From assembly GCA_033720815.1 (NCBI GenBank), contig JAWWBT010000044.1, positions 1-16,080 on the forward strand: a DNA stretch of 16,080 nucleotides, in the 5' to 3' direction. The notes under the pieces were generated by a model that was given only the letters and a program-made list of their open reading frames with translations, had not been told where the DNA came from and searched no databases. This DNA comes from JAWWBS01 sp033720815 (GTDB lineage Bacteria; Pseudomonadota; Gammaproteobacteria; Natronospirales; JAJUFS01). The translations under genes and the position numbers were made by a program. Below, piece by piece: positions 1-5,878 of the stretch (positions within the stretch are counted from its first letter, which is position 1; each line of letters opens with the position of its first letter).

Positions 1-831
1 AGCTTTCGCCAGGACAACCTGATTTCGCGCATGCAGGAGGATTCCCGCTTTGCGATGAACCAGCTGGCGAAAGATGTGGCCTTGGCGGGCTTTTTCGGGC
101 CGATGGTGCCGAACGAAATCGGCAATATCGGTGCGGTTCCGGCGAACGCCCCGTACATCAGTTACGGCACGCCGATGCTCACCATCGACAACGTCGTCGG
201 CACTCCGGCCTTTGACTGGACAGCCCAGCTTGATGATGCGGTCGAAGGTACCGATGCCATCTCGGTGAGACGTGTTGAAGGCCAGACCACTGCTGCGGCA
301 GATATTGTTGCCAATGCGTTCTATCTCGAAACCAACGGCCAGACCGGCAACATGATCGCCGGTAGCGATGGTCCAAGCGGCCTTACGGATCCTGAATTCT
401 GGGAGTACCGGCCTTCAATCTGGTACATCCGCAGCTGGTGCCGCAATGGCGATGGCGTCCCCTCGCTGGTCCGTCGCTACTGGGATGTCGACAGTGCCAG
501 CGTTGTTACGGACTGCATCGCAGCAGGTATTGAAGACCTGCAGGTGGAGCTCGGCCTGGACGCGGACGGCAACCTCGTGCCCGAGTCGTACCAGAGCACG
601 GCGTTGACGGCAGCCAATGCCAACCAGGTCGCGTTTGTGCGGATTCACCTTCTTTCGCGTGCTGCCGATCCAGACAGGAACTACGACAACACGCGTACTT
701 ACACGCTAGCAAACAGCGGCGCGTATACGCCTGCAGACAGTTTTTATCGTCGTGTTTACACGACTACTGTCCAGACGCGAAACCCGACCGGGTTCCGCGC
801 CCTGACGTTCCAGCCACCTCCATCGAACTAA
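1..831 (+). CDS. pilW: Minor pilin PilW, 5'-truncated by window edge
   Basis: This is the C-terminal 276 residues of a PilW-type minor pilin, a component of the type IV pilus tip-priming complex in the inner membrane and periplasm. The reading frame is open from base 1, so the gene starts upstream and the prepilin leader and hydrophobic N-terminal helix are not visible. The visible part begins with SFRQDNLISRMQEDSRFAMN, followed by LAKDVALAGFFG. This matches the helix-to-globular transition of PilW proteins (arginine-rich helix, then 'RFA..L..D...AG..G'). The C-terminus has the FYRRVYTTTVQTRN strand typical of the family's final beta-strand. Two cysteines, in RSWCRNG and VTDCIAAG, could form a disulfide. 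pilX follows after 10 bp, in the order pilW-pilX-pilY1-pilE known from Pseudomonas-type operons. The call rests on motif recognition plus context. Confidence 0.9.
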   Translation, partial: SFRQDNLISRMQEDSRFAMNQLAKDVALAGFFGPMVPNEIGNIGAVPANAPYISYGTPMLTIDNVVGTPAFDWTAQLDDAVEGTDAISVRRVEGQTTAAADIVANAFYLETNGQTGNMIAGSDGPSGLTDPEFWEYRPSIWYIRSWCRNGDGVPSLVRRYWDVDSASVVTDCIAAGIEDLQVELGLDADGNLVPESYQSTALTAANANQVAFVRIHLLSRAADPDRNYDNTRTYTLANSGAYTPADSFYRRVYTTTVQTRNPTGFRALTFQPPPSN

Positions 832-841
832 GAGGCACGAC

Positions 842-1357
842 ATGTCACGCATGAGGATCCAATCCACTTTTGCCCGACAGTCCGGTGCCGCGCTGTTCAT
901 GGCGCTGATGTTCCTGATCATCATCACCATGCTCAGCCTGTCGGCGATGCGCTCCAGCATCATGGAGCTGCGCATGGCGGGCAACGAAGAAGAACAGATG
1001 TACGCCGTGCAACGCGCGCAGGCCGCGATTGATGCCACCGTAACGGATGCAGCAAATACGCCGGTCATCGGTGGTATCGGGGACACTACATGCCTTCCGG
1101 GCGCAGTGGGCTGCACGCGCGACACGCTGGACCTTTCAACCTATCCGGAAATTACAGACGACATTGAGGATGGCTATCTCGATGTGCGCGTCCGTCGCAT
1201 CCGACCACTGGAAAAGACGGCACCGCGTACAATCGGCACCAGTGCCTCGGTTTTCTCCTATGCATCCTTCGAAGTGACGGGTCAATTCAACGGCCTCGAT
1301 GATGGCCGCGGCAATGCCCAGGTCAATGAAGGGGTGATGGTCCTGATCTCGAAATGA
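842..1357 (+). CDS. pilX: Minor pilin PilX
   Basis: This 171-residue PilX-type minor pilin belongs to the type IV pilus tip complex. The leader is MSRMRIQSTFARQSG; prepilin peptidase would cut after Gly15, releasing a mature protein that starts AALFMALMFLIIITMLSLSA. After the hydrophobic segment comes the family signature RSSIMELRMAGNEEEQ (about residues 37-51), which resembles the 'EerMAGN' element of PilX N-terminal domains. Mature position +5 is Met rather than the Glu seen in most type IV pilins. Members of the PilX/GspK class often lack this Glu, which fits a position at the pilus tip. The start has an AGAGG ribosome-binding site overlapping the pilW stop region. The stop overlaps an in-frame pilY1 ATG (ATGA at 1354-1357), so expression is probably coupled to pilY1. 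Confidence 0.9.
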   Translation: MSRMRIQSTFARQSGAALFMALMFLIIITMLSLSAMRSSIMELRMAGNEEEQMYAVQRAQAAIDATVTDAANTPVIGGIGDTTCLPGAVGCTRDTLDLSTYPEITDDIEDGYLDVRVRRIRPLEKTAPRTIGTSASVFSYASFEVTGQFNGLDDGRGNAQVNEGVMVLISK

Positions 1358-1376
1358 TTCCTGCCAGCAACATGGC

Positions 1377-1384
1377 AAAGGTGA
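1377..1384 (+). promoter_or_regulatory. Ribosome-binding site that selects the pilY1 start
   Basis: AAAGGTGA lies 5 nt before the ATG at 1390. That ATG opens a textbook signal peptide. The earlier in-frame ATGs at 1354 and 1372 would add 12 or 6 residues ahead of the signal peptide and have poorer upstream purine tracts. The choice is an inference. Confidence 0.55.
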
Positions 1385-1389
1385 ACACC

Positions 1390-4300
1390 ATGAAGAACCT
1401 GCTTCGCATCCTGACGACTGCCGCTGCGCTGCTCGCAATTCCGTTGGCGCAGGCAGACGATACCGATCTCTACCTGGACCCCAATTCATCCATTGGTTCG
1501 GAGCCACTGGTGATGTTCAGCGTGGATTATCGGTCGAACCTGACATCCACCATCTGCTCGGATGCGTCCTCGCTGTCCTGTGATGCCGCAAACTATTTCC
1601 GGAAGAGCAAGTACCTGAATGTGCAGGAGGCCATCGCCAAGCTAGGCACGCAGCCGTTGACCTTCTTTGATGTCATTCGCCTGTCGCTGCGCGAAGTCTT
1701 CAATGGTGTCAGCGGTGTTCGTGTTGGCCTGATGATGAACCACCAGGCCAACAATTGTGGAGGCCCCAGCGCGTCGAACTGCAGTAATGGCGGTTACATC
1801 ATGATGGGCTTCGAGAGCCTCACTGATGACCCGACCACGACGCTGGTCAATGAAGGCGTACAGGCTCGTGAACGGTTCCTCGGCAAGCTGGACGCGATGC
1901 CGCTACCGCAGGGCAACCTCAGCCATTCCTTCCAGGGCAAGGAGCTCTATTTCGAACTTTTCCGTTACCTGACCGGCCAGGGCGTCTATAACGGCCACAA
2001 TGGCTTTGAAGATTTCGATGACCCGGGTGGCCCGACCGTAAATCTGGATGAGGAATATCCGAAAATTGCCTGGGATACGAGCATCGAGACCGGCGGTGTC
2101 GGCAACCTGCGGTACCAATCGCCAATTTCGGACCAGTGTTCGAAGATCTTTGTCGTCAATTTCATGTTCCAGGTGTCGCAGGCGGAAGACCAGTCGGATG
2201 CCGCGATTACCGCGCCAGCCTCGGAAGGTGGCATGGGCGGCATCAACCTGACGGGCAAGAACAACAGTTTCGACACCGTCATCAAGTACCTGCGTGACAA
2301 CGATCTCGATCCAGATGTTGATGGCGAGCAATCAGTCATTTCCTATTTCGTGGTCTCCGACAAGAGCGTCAACACCACGACGAAAGGCTACGCAGACGCC
2401 GGCGGTACGCAGGATCCACTGGTACTGACCGCGGACCCGTCTGACCTGGTAGACACCCTGTCAGATATCTTCGACCAGATCCTGTCTGTGTCGACGACCT
2501 TCGTGTCGGCCTCGGTCCCGGTCAACGTATTCAACCGCTCCGAATCACTGGATAACGTCTTCATCGCACTTTTCGAGGTCGATCCGGAAGCCAAGCCATT
2601 CTGGCCGGGCAACCTGAAGAAACTGAAGATCGCTTCAATCGAAAATCCCACGACCGGCACCAACGAGGTCCTACTGGTCGATGCCCAGAGCCCGCCGATC
2701 GAGGCGATCGCCGCAGATGGCCGGATCAAGTACGAAGCCCTGACCTACTGGACGAATTCCGAGGCCCTGCCACCGGCGGTGCCTGATACCCAGGAAGTCG
2801 AAGGTCGTGATGGCCGTGTCGTGAACAAGGGTGGTGCCGGTCAACAGATCCCCGGCTTCATCTCCGGCTCTCCCGGCGAAGTCAACGCGGGCACGTGCCC
2901 AACCGACGGCGCTACGACCACCCGTTGCCTGTATTTCGATGGTTCTGGTGGATTGCAGGCATTGAATGCCGATACTTCGACCCGCGACACACTGAAGAGC
3001 GATCTTGGCGTGACGGATGATGCCTACGCGCTGGAACTGCTCCGCTATGCACGTGGCCTGGACGTCAATGATGATGACAATGACCTGATCACCTCGGAAG
3101 CCCGTAGCTGGATTCTCGGTGACCCGCTCCACTCGCGTCCCTTGCCGATCAACTACGGTGCACGCGATGGTCATTCGGAAAGTAACCCGCTGATCTACAT
3201 CGCGATGGCTGCCCAGGATGGCTTCATGCATTTTTTCCGCAATACAGATCCGGGTGCTGGCGATCCACCGCCGCAGTCGGGCAAGGAAGTCTGGGCATTC
3301 ATGCCACGCAAGGTCATGAGCAAGCTGCAGGTCTATGAGAAGAACACCATCGGCGGCGGCCATCCTTACATGGTTGATGGCGCTCCCTCGGTGTACATCG
3401 AAGACACCAACGGCAACGGCACCGTGGAAAGCGGTGAACAAGCCATCCTGTTCTTCGGCATGCGTCGTGGCGGCAGCAGCTACTATGCCCTCGACGTAAC
3501 GAACCCCGAAGTGCCGAAATTGCTGTGGACCATTGACCCGAGCAAGAGCGGCTTCAGTGAACTGGGCCAGACCTGGTCACAGCCGCAGGTTGGGCTTGTC
3601 GACCCGGACGGCCCCAACGGCTCCGGTCCCGAAGTCCCCGTGCTTATCTTCGGAGGTGGCTATGACACCAACAAGGACAAGGAAGGCGTACTGGGAACTG
3701 CAGACAGCAGGGGTAACGCCTTCTTCGTTGTAGAAGCCAAGACAGGTGACCTGGTATGGAAGGCTGTGCAATCCGGGACTTCCGGAACCCGGGTGGATGT
3801 GCACGCGGACCTTACCGACAGCATCCCCAGCGACATCACCATCGTTGACACCGATGGCGACGGCCTGACTGATCGCGCCGTTTTTGGTGATACCGGCGGC
3901 AAGGTATGGCGCGTGGACATGCATGAAGAACTGGCGAACTGGCAGATCTCACTGCTGGCAACACTGGGTTCGGACACCAACCGTGGTGACGACCGTCGAT
4001 TCTTCCATCGCCCGGACTTCGTACCCAGCCTTGATGGTCCGGGAACGTCCGGCCAGTTCGACGCGGTGATCATCGGTTCGGGTGATCGCGCCAACCCGCT
4101 CGATCGTCCGCGTGGAAGTACTGTGCCGTTGAACTACCTGTACATGATCAAGGACCGGAGCACGGCACCCGCGACCGCGACGAATACGGTCAGTGACACC
4201 GGCCTGACGCACGATAGCCTGCTGGACGTGACCGACAACTGCTTGCAGAACGGAACATCGGATACCTGCGATCCGGACAACAAGCTGCAGTCCGGCTGGA

Positions 4301-4731
4301 AACTGGAATTGAACCAGGGTGTCGGCGAGAAGATCCTTTCGACGCCACTGACCATTTCCAACACGGTCTTCGTGACCAGCTTCCTGCCGCTCGGCCAGTC
4401 GGTTGACGTCGCAGACAGCAGCCAGGCCCAGACCTGTGGCCCGTCCGAGGGTGAGGGCCTGCTGTATGCCGTCAACCTGGCTGACGCCACTTCAGTGAAG
4501 AACTGGAATGAGTACAACGATAGTGACGAGGATGGTGATGGCGTGTTCGAGGAAATTCTCGACGCAAGCGACCGCACTACGGAGCTGGCCTCTGCAGGCA
4601 TCCCGGCTGACGTTGTGGCTTTCACCAAGGATGGCCAGACGCGAGTGCTGCCGCCTGACCTTCGTGTCCGCGATCATGGCACCGGCAACCTCATTCGGAC
4701 GTTCTGGTACAAGCTGGAAGACAACGACTGA
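1390..4731 (+). CDS. pilY1: Type IV pilus tip adhesin/assembly protein PilY1
   Basis: PilY1 is a large secreted protein that caps the type IV pilus, primes pilus assembly and mediates adhesion and surface sensing. With the ATG at 1390 it has 1113 residues. The signal peptide is MKNLLRILTTAAALLAIPLAQA, with cleavage expected after residue 22. An alternative start at 1354 overlaps the pilX stop. Residues of about 35-370 form a vWA-like region whose metal site is degenerate: VDYRSN at 45-50 instead of DxSxS. The C-terminal half is the PilC/PilY1 beta-propeller. It shows LGDPLHSRP (about 576-584), RRGGSSYYALDV, and a calcium loop DTDGDGLTD at 820-828, at the position of the functional calcium site of Pseudomonas PilY1. 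Two further EF-hand-like loops lie at 672-683 and 1044-1055. The gene is followed by a hairpin and then pilE. Confidence 0.95.
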   Translation: MKNLLRILTTAAALLAIPLAQADDTDLYLDPNSSIGSEPLVMFSVDYRSNLTSTICSDASSLSCDAANYFRKSKYLNVQEAIAKLGTQPLTFFDVIRLSLREVFNGVSGVRVGLMMNHQANNCGGPSASNCSNGGYIMMGFESLTDDPTTTLVNEGVQARERFLGKLDAMPLPQGNLSHSFQGKELYFELFRYLTGQGVYNGHNGFEDFDDPGGPTVNLDEEYPKIAWDTSIETGGVGNLRYQSPISDQCSKIFVVNFMFQVSQAEDQSDAAITAPASEGGMGGINLTGKNNSFDTVIKYLRDNDLDPDVDGEQSVISYFVVSDKSVNTTTKGYADAGGTQDPLVLTADPSDLVDTLSDIFDQILSVSTTFVSASVPVNVFNRSESLDNVFIALFEVDPEAKPFWPGNLKKLKIASIENPTTGTNEVLLVDAQSPPIEAIAADGRIKYEALTYWTNSEALPPAVPDTQEVEGRDGRVVNKGGAGQQIPGFISGSPGEVNAGTCPTDGATTTRCLYFDGSGGLQALNADTSTRDTLKSDLGVTDDAYALELLRYARGLDVNDDDNDLITSEARSWILGDPLHSRPLPINYGARDGHSESNPLIYIAMAAQDGFMHFFRNTDPGAGDPPPQSGKEVWAFMPRKVMSKLQVYEKNTIGGGHPYMVDGAPSVYIEDTNGNGTVESGEQAILFFGMRRGGSSYYALDVTNPEVPKLLWTIDPSKSGFSELGQTWSQPQVGLVDPDGPNGSGPEVPVLIFGGGYDTNKDKEGVLGTADSRGNAFFVVEAKTGDLVWKAVQSGTSGTRVDVHADLTDSIPSDITIVDTDGDGLTDRAVFGDTGGKVWRVDMHEELANWQISLLATLGSDTNRGDDRRFFHRPDFVPSLDGPGTSGQFDAVIIGSGDRANPLDRPRGSTVPLNYLYMIKDRSTAPATATNTVSDTGLTHDSLLDVTDNCLQNGTSDTCDPDNKLQSGWKLELNQGVGEKILSTPLTISNTVFVTSFLPLGQSVDVADSSQAQTCGPSEGEGLLYAVNLADATSVKNWNEYNDSDEDGDGVFEEILDASDRTTELASAGIPADVVAFTKDGQTRVLPPDLRVRDHGTGNLIRTFWYKLEDND
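3847..3873 (+). other. PilY1 propeller calcium-binding loop (DxDxDGxxD)
   Basis: This segment encodes DTDGDGLTD, residues 820-828, followed by RAVFGDTGGKVWRVDM. Asp820, Asp822, Asp824 and Asp828 are placed as in the calcium loop that controls pilus extension and retraction in Pseudomonas aeruginosa PilY1. The motif is seen directly; its function is transferred from the family. Confidence 0.8.
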
Positions 4732-4740
4732 TGCAGGCTA

Positions 4741-4780
4741 GACTGGTCGGCGAGCAATCGCCGGCCAGTCCGCTTTTCCG
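4741..4780 (+). terminator. Hairpin with T-run between pilY1 and pilE (terminator or attenuator)
   Basis: GACTGGTCGGCG (4741-4752) and CGCCGGCCAGTC (4759-4770) form a 12-bp stem with one G-T pair around the 6-nt loop AGCAAT. The tract CGCTTTTCCG follows. The stem starts 9 bp after the pilY1 stop and ends 44 bp before the pilE start. Its stability is that of an intrinsic terminator, but the T-run is only four long. Partial termination or 3'-end protection of the long pilY1 message is more likely than complete termination, since pilE belongs to the same cluster. Confidence 0.6.
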
Positions 4781-4814
4781 AATATGGCCGCGTAAATACT
4801 ACCGGGGGAAGGAA

Positions 4815-5267
4815 ATGAGAGCAGGTAAGTTGACGAAAGGTTTTACGTTGATCGAGCTGATGATCGTCGTGGCGATCATATCGCTGCTGGCGGCGATTGC
4901 CTACCCGGCCTATACCGATTACGTGATCAAGTCGAAACGTTCCATTGCTACGACGGCACTGACGCAGGTAGCGGCTCGACAGGAACAGTACCGCCAGGAC
5001 AACAAGGAATATGCCGACAACCTGACGGAACTCGGATTTCCGAGTGATCCACTGATCGTCGATGACGCATCAAACTGGGTTGCTGCGGGCGCTGACGGAC
5101 AGACGTATTCGATTGACGTGACAGAATTCACTACACAAAGCTATACCCTGACGGCAACGCCGCTGGGCGCACAAAAGACTCGTGACGATGAATGCGGCGA
5201 TTTCACGCTGGACAATACGGGCACGAAGGGCGTCACTGGAACAGACCCGGTTCGTGATTGCTGGTAA
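4815..5267 (+). CDS. pilE: Type IV minor pilin PilE
   Basis: This 150-residue type IV pilin of the PilE minor-pilin class couples the PilY1 and minor-pilin tip complex to the major pilin fibre. The leader MRAGKLTKG is nine residues long. Cleavage after Gly9 gives a mature protein starting FTLIELMIVVAIISLLAAIAYPAYTDYV, with the invariant Glu at +5. The C-terminal half has a YSIDVTEF..SYTLTATP strand region and a disulfide-bounded loop between Cys127 (DDECGDF) and Cys149, the penultimate residue, as in this family. I chose the ATG at 4815 because of the purine-rich GGGGGAAGGAA just upstream and the short leader. The frame also opens at 4731, overlapping the pilY1 stop, but that would put 28 unrelated residues before the leader. 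It is the last gene of the pil cluster and converges on lspA. The short length and position argue against it being the major pilin PilA. Confidence 0.9.
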   Translation: MRAGKLTKGFTLIELMIVVAIISLLAAIAYPAYTDYVIKSKRSIATTALTQVAARQEQYRQDNKEYADNLTELGFPSDPLIVDDASNWVAAGADGQTYSIDVTEFTTQSYTLTATPLGAQKTRDDECGDFTLDNTGTKGVTGTDPVRDCW

Positions 5268-5287
5268 GAAAACATATCGAGAAACAC

Positions 5288-5316
5288 AAAAGGCCGCGCA
5301 ATGCGCGGCCTTTTTC
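5288..5316. terminator. Bidirectional intrinsic terminator between pilE and lspA
   Basis: GGCCGCGC (5292-5299) and GCGCGGCC (5303-5310) form a GC-rich stem around AAT. AAAA precedes it, and TTTTTCTTT follows on the plus strand. On the minus strand the same stem is followed by TTTTGTGTTT. It starts about 20 bp after the pilE stop and lies 20-48 bp past the lspA stop, so it can end both convergent transcripts. Confidence 0.9.
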
Positions 5317-5335
5317 TTTCCATCTCGTATTTCCG

Positions 5336-5851
5336 TCAGTCCTTCTTGCCGGCGCGGTGAAGGTCCTGCACCGAATCGACGATGAAGAAGAATGCCCCAA
5401 GGGTAATTGCGATATCTGCAATATTGAATGCGGGCCAGTGCCAGCTGCCGTAGTAGAAATCGATGAAATCGATAACGTAGCCATGCCAGGCGCGATCAAT
5501 GATGTTACCCACTGCACCGCCAAGAATCAGTGACAGCCCAAGCGGCAAGGCGAAACCCTGGTTTTCCGGCAGCTTGCGCAGCCACACCATGATCCCGATG
5601 CTCACCACCGAACCCAGGATGATGAAGAACCAGCGCTGCCAACCTCCTGCATCAGCCAGGAAACTGAACGCCGCCCCCGTGTTGTGCAGTAACGTCAGGT
5701 TCAGGTGCGGCATGATTGCCACCGAATCAAACAGGCTGAATTCGCTGGCGACCCAGTATTTCGTCACCTGGTCCGCAATGATCACGGCGGCCGAAAGAAT
5801 CAGCCAGTTCACCGGCCCATGTGCCGACCAGAGCTTCAGTTTCTTCTTCAT
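5336..5851 (-). CDS. lspA: Lipoprotein signal peptidase (signal peptidase II)
   Basis: LspA is an inner-membrane aspartyl protease that removes signal peptides from diacylglyceryl-modified prolipoproteins just before the lipidated Cys. The 171-residue length is usual for the family. Four hydrophobic segments are visible (about 14-32, 73-91, 99-118 and 143-160). Conserved blocks are ADQVTKYW (Asp27), LLHNTGAAFSFL (Asn57), GGAVGNIIDR (Asp119) and FYYGSWHWPAFNIADIAI (Asp146). Asp119 and Asp146 correspond to the catalytic pair. The ATG start at 5851 is 27 bp after the ileS stop, with only a weak ribosome-binding site. It is the last gene of the murJ-ribF-ileS-lspA block. Adjacency to ileS is widespread in Proteobacteria. 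Confidence 0.97.
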   Translation of the reverse strand: MKKKLKLWSAHGPVNWLILSAAVIIADQVTKYWVASEFSLFDSVAIMPHLNLTLLHNTGAAFSFLADAGGWQRWFFIILGSVVSIGIMVWLRKLPENQGFALPLGLSLILGGAVGNIIDRAWHGYVIDFIDFYYGSWHWPAFNIADIAITLGAFFFIVDSVQDLHRAGKKD

Positions 5852-5878
5852 CGCATCGCTTTCATCAGCTAGGGGGCC

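Noticed and set aside
3982..3990. RGD tripeptide in PilY1 (residues 865-867) as an integrin-binding motif
   Set aside because: In Pseudomonas PilY1 the reported RGD lies before the propeller calcium loop, near another calcium site; here it lies after residues 820-828, so it is not positionally equivalent and may be chance.
4731..4814. Upstream ATG at 4731 as the pilE start, overlapping the pilY1 stop
   Set aside because: It would put 28 residues, including those encoded by the hairpin, in front of a normal nine-residue prepilin leader that has its own purine-rich ribosome-binding site.
5258..5533. Small plus-strand frame of 91 codons between pilE and lspA as an extra gene
   Set aside because: It runs through the terminator hairpin and then antisense to lspA, has no ribosome-binding site and no recognisable motif.
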